Shown here piece by piece: positions 1-10,141 of a DNA stretch of 26,966 nt. This DNA is from Entamoeba invadens IP1. Taxonomy: Eukaryota; Evosea; Mastigamoebida; Endamoebidae. The notes beneath the pieces were generated by a model. It was not told the DNA's origin, did not search any database, and saw nothing but the letters and a program-made list of their open reading frames with translations. The stretch is from contig NW_004443648.1 in assembly GCF_000330505.1 (NCBI RefSeq), positions 1,250,009 through 1,276,974 of the forward strand, written 5' to 3'. Made by a program: the position numbers and the translations under genes. Position 1 is the stretch's first letter. Each line of letters opens with the position of its first letter.

Positions 1-717
1 TACAAATAAGTATACCGTTTATTTAAAATTAAATTTAAAAATAGTTTGTAATTTCAAATTATTCATTTCTTATTAATTATCCAAAAAATAACTAAAATTT
101 TCTGAAAAAACGATATAATTTTATATTATTTTCAATTAAAATTTCTTTGTATTTAAAAGTAGTTGGTATATCGTGCCGATTCAGGGATAACACATTACCA
201 CTCAACCAACACAATTATGTCTCGGATTGTTTATATGGGGTTCTCAATGTTTATTTACTAAAACAACTTTTGTTATATCAACTGAATTCGGCTCGTAATT
301 GATATTTTAAATGAAAAACTTATTCGTTTCGAATTTGTATTCTACAATAAAACCTCTCAAGAGTGGGCATTTTTAGCCAATCAAACCTTAGTTACAGCTC
401 TATAGAGAACTCTCTTTTTAGTTTCAGTCTAAAAAATGCCCGCTCTTGAGAGAACCCGCTCTTGGAAGGTTTTACTGTACTTACCATGTTTCAAAATATG
501 TCAATTATTGTATTTTTTAATGTTTTTGGTTTTATAATTTAGTAACTTTGGAAGCAAAAATTAAATGTTTTGATTGATTAAAATAAAAAATTTTTACTGT
601 TTTTGTAAAAACCAATTAAAATAATATTATTGAACTAAAAATGTTTAACCAACCAAATGTTATTAAGTTTTAAACATCTCAACATGAATACGGAATTGTA
701 ACTCAAAAACATACAAA
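1..717. other. Intergenic, AT-rich, with one MITE
   Basis: No credible coding region. The stretch holds a 133-bp terminal-inverted-repeat element (listed separately). A TATA-like string GTATTTAAAAG lies at 149-159, close to the E. histolytica core promoter consensus, but only a 14-codon ORF follows it. A TTGAACT string near 630-636 resembles the Entamoeba GAAC promoter element and could serve the gene starting at 718. Confidence 0.6.
345..477. mobile_element. MITE, pogo/Tc1-mariner-like terminal inverted repeats
   Basis: Non-coding element of 133 bp bounded by TA on both sides (343-344 and 478-479), as expected for TA target-site duplication. The left end reads CAATAAAACCTCTCAAGAG and the right end, read in reverse complement, starts CAGTAAAACCTTCCAAGAGC, so the ends form an imperfect inverted repeat. 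The right arm contains a short internal duplication: CCCGCTCTTG at 439-448 and again at 455-464. The CAGTAAAACC start and TA target site are known for pogo/Fot-type and other Tc1-mariner elements. There is no transposase in the window, so it would be non-autonomous. The family assignment is an inference from the terminal bases. Confidence 0.75.
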
Positions 718-3306
718 ATGAAACGCCTTGAGCCAATATTCTTGATGAACGTTTATCTTTATCTTGAAACATATAACGACGTCATGAATTTCATAAAAAT
801 CAACAAATCTTGTGCTAAGTTGGCATGTTCTATGCACATTAATCCAGTTTTGATATCATCAGTAGATATCATCAAATATTCAAAAATGTTTCCTTTGACT
901 ACTTTGAATATGAATTACAAAATATTCAGTTGTGATGAATATGCCACAAAATCTCTTGCTGATCTTCAACATTTCCGTTTTGTTTCGTTAAATAACAATT
1001 TCCCCAATGATCTATTAGACAAAATTGATTCTGCTGAAATCACCAACGTTGATCAAATCAAAACACAACTTTTTGAATCGTTAAAAGTGTTATCGATTCA
1101 TTCATTATACTTCCCATTATTTCTGGAGAAGTTCGAACAACTCGACATCAACAAAATGAAGTTCCCAAAAATGATATTTCTCAGAAAATGTGATGCAAAT
1201 ATGTGGAGTAATCAACCAATTTGGAGTGATACAAATAAAGTTAAAATTATGCCAGCATTAGAGTGTAAATTAATTGAAGAAACTATGAAAAAATATAACA
1301 CAGAAATTATTTTATTATGGGGAAACCCTAAAAATATGGATTTCTCCATATACACCAAGTTCAACAATTACACTGAAAATTACATAAACTCTAATTTGGA
1401 TATTTGTAAACCAATTTCTTCAAATGTTAAATTCACAATCCACGATTATGCAACACAAGAAAACATCGACAAAATCAACGAAATTATCATGAAAAGTTTC
1501 TCACAAAATGTCTCATTCTTTATGAATATACAACGAAATTTAATGCAACAATTTAATACAACTATTGGACAATTTAATGCACCGATTTCTGAAACTAATG
1601 GATCACCAAACAATGAAATTTATGATGCACTTTTGTTCGACTCGACACAAATAAATTTTAATACACTTGACTCAACTTTTTATTTCCAAGGAAAAAACTC
1701 AAAAGTGATAATAGGGAAGAACCTCCCACGAAAAATTGTTTTAGAAAAAGTTTCAGTTTGTATTCAATATGGTGTTCTTATTAAAAATGTCACAGAGGTA
1801 CAATTGAAACAATATAATGGAAGTGAAATGTATAATACACAAGACGAAATTAAACGCACGTTTGTTGGGTGGGAAGATTTTGTATTTAGCTTTGAAAGTC
1901 AAATAACAACAGTTGAAACACCATCAGAAAAGGTTTATGATCGAATGAACCAATTCCCATTTCCATTTGCCGAAACAATTGTTTTGGATATATCGAATAA
2001 CCTCAATATATCATTTGAAAGTTGTGAACACATCAGAGAAATCAAATTCAAAAATGTTACAAATTTTGTCACAACTTTTGGTCGACAAAATAACAGAATA
2101 ATTGAAAAAATTTCTGCTGAGTTTTGTAAGAATTTTGTTTTTCTTGATATCACTTGTAAATCATTTAATTGCACTAATAGTATTATTGGTATATTAGAAA
2201 CTGCTCATATTGAAAAATTCATTTCTGAGAGATCTAATATCCACTTTTTTGGCCAAAATTTCAATTCAATTTTGAACATTAAATTGCTGCAAACAACAAT
2301 TACACCAAACAAAATGTTGTGTTTCTCTAACGTTAAAACATTTTCAATATCTGATATTGAGAATTTCACTTTTGCGATGAATTGTGTCGAGGAAATAGAA
2401 ATTGAAAATTCACATCACATCAATTTTGAAGGCGATTACTCTAAACTTTCAAAATTGAGTGAAAAGTTCTCATTTGCACTCAACTTCTGTTCACTTCCTA
2501 AAGGCCTTCAACCAAGTTCTTGTAAAAAAGAAGAAATTGTTATTTCGAATGAAAAAGATCTCACCACATTATTCGCAATTATTGATCAAAATAACGCAAA
2601 TGTTGATTATATTAACACGTTAAAAATGACAACATTTAATCCCACTTATTTTTTAAGAAACACTAGAGTCGAATATTTAACACTTGAAAGTATCACATCA
2701 AATGTAAAAGACGATTTATATTTAAATTTTGTCAATTTAATATGCAAAAAGTGCGAAGTGAATGCAGTCTTTGTGAAAAACAATATCAACACAATTCATA
2801 TTGAAAACTCGAAGGTCACAATTAAAAAAATCAGAGAATTAATTAAAACGAACAAACAACTGTTTTTTGAAAAATGCGGCATTTTCAATTCAGATGTAGA
2901 TATCACAGGGATCGCAATAGGTGAACTTGTTATGCAAAATGTCGACCAAACGTTCTTTGACAAGAACATAAGTATAACAACTCAGCACGTTGAACTCATT
3001 GGAATTGTTAATATTAAGATTAACAATATGCCAAAATTTGAGTGTAAAAATATCAAACTGAAAAATTGCCAAAACATTGAAATAATGGTTTTGAGTGGTG
3101 TCGATATTGTTGTTGAAAATTGTGATAATATTGTCATATCTTCTATTGGAGATATCACTTTTATACAACACGACTCTACAAATGTCAAAATAGAGAAAAG
3201 TCAACTTTTTAAACAAACAGTAAGTGCAAATTTAATTGGAGGAGATCTATTTGGAGAGTTTAAGGGAACGACCACTGGGTGGGCTGGTTTTCAACACCAA
3301 AATTAA
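718..3306 (+). CDS. F-box-like / degenerate leucine-rich-repeat protein, 862 aa
   Basis: Single-exon ORF starting at an ATG preceded by an A-rich context (ACAAAATGA). Residues about 4-45 form an F-box-like module (LEPIFLMNVYLYL, then NKSCAKL and HINP), which is shared with the genes at 5035 and 14890. The remaining ~800 residues are Asn/Ile/Phe-rich with irregular units of about 20-25 residues built around patterns such as 'IxIENS' and 'IxxxNCxNI', suggesting a long solenoid of degenerate leucine-rich repeats. The C-terminus ends in a short Gly/Thr tail (GTTTGWAGF). There is no signal peptide or transmembrane segment. Many Entamoeba species carry large families of this type; their function is unknown, and ligand or ubiquitin-adaptor roles are inference only. 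Codons are much more AT-rich than in genes after 7.9 kb. Confidence 0.85.
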   Translation: MKRLEPIFLMNVYLYLETYNDVMNFIKINKSCAKLACSMHINPVLISSVDIIKYSKMFPLTTLNMNYKIFSCDEYATKSLADLQHFRFVSLNNNFPNDLLDKIDSAEITNVDQIKTQLFESLKVLSIHSLYFPLFLEKFEQLDINKMKFPKMIFLRKCDANMWSNQPIWSDTNKVKIMPALECKLIEETMKKYNTEIILLWGNPKNMDFSIYTKFNNYTENYINSNLDICKPISSNVKFTIHDYATQENIDKINEIIMKSFSQNVSFFMNIQRNLMQQFNTTIGQFNAPISETNGSPNNEIYDALLFDSTQINFNTLDSTFYFQGKNSKVIIGKNLPRKIVLEKVSVCIQYGVLIKNVTEVQLKQYNGSEMYNTQDEIKRTFVGWEDFVFSFESQITTVETPSEKVYDRMNQFPFPFAETIVLDISNNLNISFESCEHIREIKFKNVTNFVTTFGRQNNRIIEKISAEFCKNFVFLDITCKSFNCTNSIIGILETAHIEKFISERSNIHFFGQNFNSILNIKLLQTTITPNKMLCFSNVKTFSISDIENFTFAMNCVEEIEIENSHHINFEGDYSKLSKLSEKFSFALNFCSLPKGLQPSSCKKEEIVISNEKDLTTLFAIIDQNNANVDYINTLKMTTFNPTYFLRNTRVEYLTLESITSNVKDDLYLNFVNLICKKCEVNAVFVKNNINTIHIENSKVTIKKIRELIKTNKQLFFEKCGIFNSDVDITGIAIGELVMQNVDQTFFDKNISITTQHVELIGIVNIKINNMPKFECKNIKLKNCQNIEIMVLSGVDIVVENCDNIVISSIGDITFIQHDSTNVKIEKSQLFKQTVSANLIGGDLFGEFKGTTTGWAGFQHQN

Positions 3307-3995
3307 TTGCCATTTGTTGAAATTGGGTTTAATCATAACATTGAAATTTTTTATTAAACATGAAAAAAAACGGCGTTTTTAATTATTTACAAAGATTTCA
3401 ATATAAGAACTATTTAAAAACGAAATAGTTGATGTACAACGACGTTCAAAAATACATGATTGTAGATGTGATTTAAATAGAATCTGTAATAAATTTGAAT
3501 GTTTCTTTTATATTTTAATTATTGTGTAATAACCATGTGATTATGTTGAAATAATATCAATTTAACAAATATAATGAATTCACCAGTGTAACAACACTGA
3601 TATCTATGATTTTTATTTAATGTATTTTTGTTAATAATTACATGTTAACGAGATATTATAAATAATTATCTTTTGTTTATTATTTTTTATATTTTTATCC
3701 AACAACTAAACTTACTTTTTGATAAATAATCAAAAAAATATGAAACTTCATGTGTATAAACATGTAACATCAACCAAGTACTAAAAAAAATAACACCAAA
3801 AATAAGAAACATCATGGTATATAACAATTTTTGGGATTGACTTTGATACCAACACATGTGTTTATATGAAAAAATAATAAATTACTGTCATATGAATTAC
3901 ATTTTTAATTATAACAATTCTTTCTAACAAAAAAGTTTAAATTGTTATTTAATATATAAGAAATCGAGCAAAACAATGAAATATATAAAAGTGAT
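3307..3995. other. Intergenic, AT-rich
   Basis: This is the tail-to-tail gap between the + gene ending at 3306 and the - gene ending at 3996. No coding or structured RNA feature could be supported. It holds TTTAAATAGAATC at 3472-3484, repeated downstream of the paralogous gene at 7763-7775, and a weak hairpin (CAGTGT...ACACTG) near 3582-3599. Confidence 0.6.
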
Positions 3996-4586
3996 TTATA
4001 CTAGCAAACAGCCAATGTTTTTGTTATGACTCTTTTGTTTTGTTAATTCTATATTTAAACTTTTTATTGATTTGGAATAATTTAATAAATCCTTAACAAC
4101 AACTTGAAACATTACATCCAAATTTGTATTGTTTTTTGCAGATGTTTCGAAGAATGCACATTGAAATTCATCTGCCAATTTTTGACCCTCTTCTGTTGTC
4201 ACTTTTCTTTCACTTTCCAAGTCACATTTATTTCCACATAACACAATAGGTAAACCTGTTTTGTTGTCCCAACATTTAATTTGTATAACCATGTCTCTCA
4301 TCTCTTGTATTTTTTTAAATGAATAAATTGAAGTTATTGAGTACACCAAAAAGAACACGCTACTTTTTCTGATATAATAATCCAAAAAAGAATAACTTGA
4401 AAAAAACATCTTGTTAAATTCCACAACAATAAGTTGACTTTCAACAGTCAAAGTTGTAATAAATTTGTCTCTTCTAGTTGGTTCATATATTCTGTCAAAT
4501 TCTCCATAAACATACCTATCGATAATGTTTTTCTTACCAACACCATCTTCACCAAGAAGTACCGCTTCGAACACCAGTTTATTCAT
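3996..4586 (-). CDS. Divergent Ras-family protein with degenerate GTP site, 196 aa
   Basis: Length and collinear motifs place it in the Ras branch of small GTPases. The P-loop region is GEDGVGKKN (12-20), with Lys at position 19 where Ras proteins need Ser/Thr for Mg2+. Switch I is YEPTRRD (34-40), resembling the Ras effector YDPTIED. The DTAGQE switch II box is absent: the aligned stretch reads EFNKMFFSSYSFL (56-68). The guanine-specificity motif NKCD (119-122) and ETSAK (147-151) are intact. The C-terminal CLLV (193-196) is a CAAX box, so prenylation and membrane attachment are likely. The family normally switches between GDP and GTP forms. Here nucleotide hydrolysis, and perhaps Mg2+-dependent binding, should be lost, so I read it as a pseudo-GTPase. 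The reading frame is intact, which argues against simple decay. Confidence 0.9.
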   Translation of the reverse strand: MNKLVFEAVLLGEDGVGKKNIIDRYVYGEFDRIYEPTRRDKFITTLTVESQLIVVEFNKMFFSSYSFLDYYIRKSSVFFLVYSITSIYSFKKIQEMRDMVIQIKCWDNKTGLPIVLCGNKCDLESERKVTTEEGQKLADEFQCAFFETSAKNNTNLDVMFQVVVKDLLNYSKSIKSLNIELTKQKSHNKNIGCLLV

Positions 4587-5034
4587 ATTTTAAATGAAAT
4601 TCAAAGATTTTTAATGTTTGTTATATAAATACTATGTTTGAATACAATGGGAAAAACATTATATTTGTTTGTTGATATACAGGAAAATTATTCAAAGGTG
4701 AAGTTTGATTTTTTTTAAATAAGTATAAAGAATGCTAATATAAATTATTAAAGATTAGTTCTGTACCAGAGGTTTTTATAACCACAATCCCAATTACCCA
4801 CGTCACCATTTAATAACCAAAATATTCATTTTTTCTTATAAATTCGTACGTTATAATACCACATTTTAATAATTATTTTGAAAAGCCTGTTCTGTACTTT
4901 TTAGGTACTGAAATATTTTGATATAAAAAACTTTGAAAATACTATTTAAATATAAGTTGTTTTGGTATTAAATTTATCTGATAAGACTGATATAACATTC
5001 ATAATTTTAAATTATTTTGTACATTAAAATAAAA
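4587..5034. other. Intergenic, divergent promoter region
   Basis: AT-rich gap between two divergently transcribed genes (the - Ras-like gene and the + LRR-type gene), so it should hold both promoters. A nine-base direct repeat, GTTCTGTAC, occurs at 4758-4766 and 4889-4897. No ORF of interest and no convincing RNA gene is seen. Confidence 0.55.
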
Positions 5035-7572
5035 ATGAAACAACTTATAAATCATTTAATGACGAAACTCGAACATGTCTTTTTATTGAATGTAGTATTA
5101 TTCATAAACGACATCACTTCTCTCAAATTTTTCATTTTGGTTAATAAGAAATGTAACTGTTGTCTGGAAAGTCTCCATATCAATCCCAACATCACAATTT
5201 CTCATTTTCTCATAGAATTTTCACCAAAACAAATACTTCCCATTTTTAAACTGATTTTTGATTTCATAGAAAAAGCATTTCCAAAGATTGAGACCCTCCA
5301 ATGCTCGGATTTTATGTTAGAAAATACAGTATGTGAAAAAGTTGTCAAAAGGGTTACGTTTGTGCGACTTGTTCCAACAGGAAGGTTTTCAAATTGTCGA
5401 ATACAACATGCTCAGCTCAACAAAAATGCTATACAGAAAATCACTCACTTGTATTTGGACTTCACAAAACCATACAAAAAGTATATCAATAAAATGACAA
5501 ATTTGTTGCACCTCAATGTTTTCGAGTGGAATCTATCATTTACATACATCTTAAAACTTGTTACAAACAAAACGATAACATCACTAATCTTTTGGCGCTG
5601 TGCGATGCCAGACTTTATTGAAAACATTTTGACTCTACCAGAAACCAGAAGATCTTTGCACCTTCCTCCTCTTAAAATTGTTGTTGTATTGGAATGTAAT
5701 ATACTTTCGCTTATTTACAAAGGCATAATATCAGATCTGAAGTATAAACTTGAAAAATCTCATATCTCTGTGTTGCAATTTGGGACTGTGGAAACATCTG
5801 ATATAAGTAACAACGAACTTTTTATTGGGAACTCTCGCTTCACAGGAGAAGTATTTGTGTCAAATAAAAATTCTATCAAATTTGACTCGGTCAAACAATA
5901 TTGTCAAAACCGGAAATATAATGTGGACACGTTGTGCCTTGACGACTCTAACACTATAATGAAATGCCCAGAAAATTTATTGAACGTAATAACTGCGGAC
6001 CAAAATTATAACAATTTTTATAATGTATTGACACTTCAATCACCAATTGTACTGTTTTCGGAAATCGAAAAATTGCGTGTGATATACCTTTCTGTAAATT
6101 CAGTAAATAACACGCGTTTTCGTCGATTAAACAACGTCAAGATTTATGGGAATGTCATTAAAAAAATTTTATTTGTCGAATGCAAGAAAATTGAAGTTTT
6201 CTTAGTGAGCGCAGAAAATGCCGATTTTGATTACTGTGAGAGTGTTACATTTGTTTCCAAAAAATATTGTGTATGGCTTAGAGTGTACACATCAGTGGAT
6301 ATTAGCATCAAGAACAACACAAATACACAAAAAGTTGAAAACCCTAAAATGAGAATATCAAAATTAACAACTTTTCGTACACAAAATGTTGATATAGTTG
6401 GCGTAGAGTGTTGCTATTTGTTATTATCCGAGTCAGATAATATCAAAATAGAAGGATGTGATTTCAAGTACACAAATTTTGAAAAGTGTGAAAACGTCGA
6501 GTTTTTTGTGAAGAACGCATACAAAGATGTAGAGACAAATTATTTCAAATTTAAAAGGATTATAGACACAAACAAAAGTGTATTTAAGAGTGTCAAAAAT
6601 TCCAAAATTAAGTGCTTATTAAAAGGAACAACTGATATTATTCAAACGGATTTTTCAAACTTTTTAAATAGAGAAATTTTGGAATTGAAGAACAAAAATA
6701 TATTTTCAGGGTATTATTCGAAAATTCGCTTTGTTAATAATAAGACAAATAAATTCTTTTTATCAAATCCTTTGCAAATTGGGTGTTTTCCATCTTTAAG
6801 CATTAAAATCAACAATTCAACATATGAAGTGGAAATTATAAAACTGAAGAAACTTGAATGTTTTGTAAGACGCTTTCCAGACGTAAAATTGTCGTTTTGT
6901 AACATCGGAAAAACAGATAAAAAACACAATCAAAAAGATAAAGAAATATCGAAAGAAAACACCACTTTTTACATTAAAAATACTAAAATAACACGTGATA
7001 TTTATGAAACAATTATTTGTGGGAAATGCAGCAAATCAACAATTGAGTTTTGTTTTCCAGAATCTGAAAATGATGTTTTGAGATGCCCAGATGTTGACGT
7101 GGCATTTATTTCATTGCAAAATAGCCGAAATGAAAATCCACGAATAGTAGACCTCTCTTTTTTGAAGTGCAAAGAAATTGTACTTTTTACCACTTGCAGT
7201 GATAGAAATTTCGATAAATTGACACTCTCAAAAACAGTGAAAAAATTGAAATTAAAAGACGTGTTTTTTGATTATATAGAAGGTGGAAATTTTAACATGA
7301 AAATCGTTGGCATTTCAAAAAAGGTACAAAATTTATCAAAATATGTCAATTTAAAAAAGTCGACCATTTTCAGAGAAAAATTTATTTTTCTGTATTGTGA
7401 AGAAAGTGTAAGAGAAATTGTTATAGGTAATTGCAAATTACTTGAAGAAATCACAGTTAGTAAAAACACGAATAAAATTCATGTTCAAAATTGTCCGTTA
7501 TTACGAAAAGTGAATGGTATTACAAATATTACCACAATTGTTGTTAGAAATTGTCCATTTTTAAATTATTAA
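5035..7572 (+). CDS. F-box-like / degenerate leucine-rich-repeat protein, 845 aa
   Basis: Single-exon paralogue of the gene at 718. I use the first ATG (5035). A second in-frame ATG at 5059 gives MTKLEHVFLLNV, which aligns exactly with the MKRLEPIFLMNV start of the paralogue and may be the true start. The N-terminal module carries LEHVFLLNV, NKKC, and SLHINPN. The body is rich in Asn, Ile, Lys and Cys with loose units such as 'VExxNCxxI' and 'IxxRNCPxL', most regular in the last 100 residues (GNCKLLEEITV, QNCPLLRKV, RNCPFLNY), which supports a degenerate LRR solenoid. There is no signal peptide or membrane segment. Function is unknown. Similarity to the first gene is clear at the N-terminus and in repeat style, but weak elsewhere, so the duplication is old. 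Confidence 0.83.
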   Translation: MKQLINHLMTKLEHVFLLNVVLFINDITSLKFFILVNKKCNCCLESLHINPNITISHFLIEFSPKQILPIFKLIFDFIEKAFPKIETLQCSDFMLENTVCEKVVKRVTFVRLVPTGRFSNCRIQHAQLNKNAIQKITHLYLDFTKPYKKYINKMTNLLHLNVFEWNLSFTYILKLVTNKTITSLIFWRCAMPDFIENILTLPETRRSLHLPPLKIVVVLECNILSLIYKGIISDLKYKLEKSHISVLQFGTVETSDISNNELFIGNSRFTGEVFVSNKNSIKFDSVKQYCQNRKYNVDTLCLDDSNTIMKCPENLLNVITADQNYNNFYNVLTLQSPIVLFSEIEKLRVIYLSVNSVNNTRFRRLNNVKIYGNVIKKILFVECKKIEVFLVSAENADFDYCESVTFVSKKYCVWLRVYTSVDISIKNNTNTQKVENPKMRISKLTTFRTQNVDIVGVECCYLLLSESDNIKIEGCDFKYTNFEKCENVEFFVKNAYKDVETNYFKFKRIIDTNKSVFKSVKNSKIKCLLKGTTDIIQTDFSNFLNREILELKNKNIFSGYYSKIRFVNNKTNKFFLSNPLQIGCFPSLSIKINNSTYEVEIIKLKKLECFVRRFPDVKLSFCNIGKTDKKHNQKDKEISKENTTFYIKNTKITRDIYETIICGKCSKSTIEFCFPESENDVLRCPDVDVAFISLQNSRNENPRIVDLSFLKCKEIVLFTTCSDRNFDKLTLSKTVKKLKLKDVFFDYIEGGNFNMKIVGISKKVQNLSKYVNLKKSTIFREKFIFLYCEESVREIVIGNCKLLEEITVSKNTNKIHVQNCPLLRKVNGITNITTIVVRNCPFLNY

Positions 7573-7898
7573 ATAAGAAGTTTATATCCAATTTTGGTTT
7601 CTTTTTTGAATAAACAATTTAAAACATACATTGAGAATTCATTTAACTTACATGTTATTCTTTCAAATTGTTATTAAGTGACCAATGTGAATATAAATGT
7701 AATAACACGAGCAAATCAACAATATTTCTATATACTTAACAACTCAATTCATGTGATTGATGTTTAAATAGAATCATTTGTATCTATTGAATTGTTGATA
7801 CCAGTATACCAAGATTGCTTTAATAATTAAAAACTGCATCTATAAAAGATTTACTAAACAAAATGAATACCTCAAAAGATATAAGATGACATATTATT
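7573..7898. other. Intergenic, convergent gap
   Basis: AT-rich gap between convergent genes. It contains TTTAAATAGAATC (7763-7775), shared with the 3' flank of the paralogous gene (3472-3484), and a loose fold-back (CAACTCAATTCA near 7739-7750 against TTGAATTGTTG near 7788-7798). An ATG at about 7863 in a good A-rich context opens only seven codons before a stop, so it is not called. Confidence 0.5.
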
Positions 7899-9587
7899 TT
7901 AAAACATAACGAAGAAATTCTCCTCGGACTGGATGTCGTTTTTCAGTTTGATGATATCAACAAGAGCGTTCTTTACCTCCTTCGCGGCAATTGGGTCATT
8001 TCTAGTTGTCAACCATAAAACTTACTTACACAATACAAAATGTTGTGACAAACAAACTCAAGAAGAATTAGTGCAGTGTTTAAATGATCTTCAATTTGGA
8101 AAAACTTGTCGAGGATATTTGCTTGGTTTCCAGCTTTCAATTTAGGTGTGAGTGGTGGTGACACAGCAACCGAACGACTTCCACTGGTTGAGATAGCGTG
8201 GACAGGTACTATTTCGGTCTTCACCTTCCCCCAAAACGATGAAGACTCTTTCACTCTCACTCGCTGTTTAAAGTCCAAATTCCTGATCAAAGGAAGTTCA
8301 AACCACATACAACTCGCAAGTGCCAAATTCAATATTAAGTCTGGGGAATACTCTTCAATGGGGTAATTGAACAACACACTATATGCATGTGTTAAATCTC
8401 CTTCTAACAATTTCCCACGTTGTAATATGATCAACACTACACATATATGATCAACTAACGACAACCTTCCACTGAACGCAAAAATGACGTCCCACATCAT
8501 TTTAATCACTTGTGGTGGGAAGATCTGGCAAAACAGTAGTCGTACCCATCGTCTGTCTGTTATTAACAGGTAATTATAATATTATAATAAATTACTATAA
8601 TAAATTACTATAATAAATTACTATAAATAATACTATAATTAATACTATAATTAATACTATAAATATTACTATAAATATTAATAATATGATATTAAAGAAA
8701 TAATAGATAATAAAAACAACAAACAACAAAAAGAGTTGCATCTCCATCCCACAAGCCTTCAAATGCATCGCAAGTTCCTCATCCTTTGTTTCCAAGATCG
8801 ATTCAATTGAGTCGCACCGGTTTTTCATCCACCTCAACCCTTCAGTCCCGTCTTTAAACCAGTCGCCCATGATCTCCATTAACTCGCAAAAGAAGTAAAA
8901 TGTCTCAGCCTCTCTCTCGACCCCACTTTTTGTTTCTGAAAATACATCGATGAGAATTGAAACAAGCTCGTTCATCCCTTTTAGTTATTTCAATGATATA
9001 ATTTATATAATGAACCAACGAATTGAAGAGATCCACAAACCTTGCACATACTCATATCCCTTCGACAATTGATAGATAAGTAATATCTTATGTAACACAT
9101 ACCGGTTTTCTAACACACTTTGGTCAAAATGCGTTCGTCGGGCATCTTTTTTGATCTCCCACATCGCTTTCCTCAAGTACGAGTCGGTGACATTCTTCGG
9201 CTCTTTACACGCAGTCTCCGTCGCATAGCTTTCTAACGGATTTTCAGACTCTAAAAGTGCCAACTGCGACTTGTACTGATTACATAATGAAATGTACTGC
9301 TTGACTTTGTTTGTGTCTATTAATCCCCAAGCTTCAGGTTGGGGTGGCAAACAACTTAAAAACACTTTCCATCGGGTCGCTAAGACCTTGGAAGAGTCCG
9401 TCGGTCGCCATATAGTCTTCTCGCGTTCGAGCCCCGGGTTCGACGCCAAAAGGCGAAGATTTGTGAGCGACAAATCTTCCTTTGGAGTCTGTGAAAGAAA
9501 AAAAGCATTAATAAAAGAAGATGAAAGCGAACTCGGTGCAACTCGGAGACTCCTAGAAAACTCCCGCAAATCGTTCATTTTGCTCAT
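7899..9587 (-). CDS. TBC-domain Rab GTPase-activating protein, 465 aa, four exons
   Basis: Exons on the minus strand: 9587-9041, 8977-8725, 8552-8058, 8001-7899. The total is 1398 nt with phases that match exactly. Introns are 9040-8978 (GTTTGTGG), 8724-8553 (GTTTGTTG) and 8057-8002 (GTTTGTTT), all ending AG. The TBC fold is clear: RWKVFLSCLPP near 72-82, the arginine-finger motif IKKDARRTH (145-153, Arg151), the glutamine-finger motif YEYVQGMNELV (178-188, Gln182, rebuilt across intron 1), and LRWVRLLFCQIFPP, rebuilt across intron 2. TBC proteins speed GTP hydrolysis by Rabs, with the Arg and Gln fingers both contributed by the GAP. Both are present, so activity is expected. The last exon supplies a short charged helical tail. 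The Rab substrate cannot be told from sequence. Confidence 0.93.
8580..8690. repeat. AT tandem repeats inside intron 2 of the TBC gene
   Basis: Three perfect 13-bp units ATAATAAATTACT occupy 8584-8622. They are followed by looser 12-bp units based on AATTAATACTAT and AAATATTACTAT up to about 8690. The array makes this 172-bp intron the longest one reconstructed in the window. Confidence 0.8.
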
Positions 9588-10141
9588 GAAAATAACTGAT
9601 TTGCGGTTTAAAAGATTTATTATTAATTAGTTAATTTTCGTTTAACTAGATATTCAACTGTATGCTTCGATTCAACCCAAATTAAAATTATGAAATTAGT
9701 ATTATTTATTTTAATAACTTTATTATTTTGTTTAATTTCCCAAAAATATAGAATATCTTTTTTTATCTAAAATAAATATATAATTTAAAAAAAATAAGGC
9801 ACTTTTGTTATTATTAGATTTGTTAAAAATAAATTAGTTAAAAAATAATTAAAAAATATAATATTTTTATTAATATTTTTATAAAATATATATTATATAA
9901 ATTAAGGTATATATTAATTTAATATATCCATTATAATTAATTAACTAAATTATAGTATACATTAATTATAATTGATAATTGATCTTTATTATATATTTTA
10001 ATATTTATACTATCTATTTTAAATAAAAAAACATTTCTAAATTATTAAATTATTAGACTTTAATTACTAAAAAAGTAAATATAATAAACCTTTAAGACTT
10101 ATAAAAAAAGACAAAAAAAACTATTAAAAAAGAATTTCATA
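9588..10141. other. Intergenic, divergent promoter region, extremely AT-rich
   Basis: Gap between the TBC gene (-) and the WD/RRM gene (+), which are divergent. It is almost entirely A and T from about 9640 to 10140. An Inr-like AATTTCA lies at 10133-10139, directly before the ATG at 10142. No ORF or structured RNA is supported. Confidence 0.6.

Noticed and set aside
160..240. GC-richer patch after a TATA-like string, considered as tRNA or small gene
   Set aside because: There is no B-box, no cloverleaf pairing, and only a 14-codon ORF.
4758..4897. GTTCTGTAC direct repeat, considered as element ends
   Set aside because: Only nine bases, no inverted termini and no target duplication.
5017..5019. 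TTG as start of the second LRR-type gene
   Set aside because: A non-ATG start is not expected; ATGs at 5035 and 5059 are in frame, the latter matching the paralogue.
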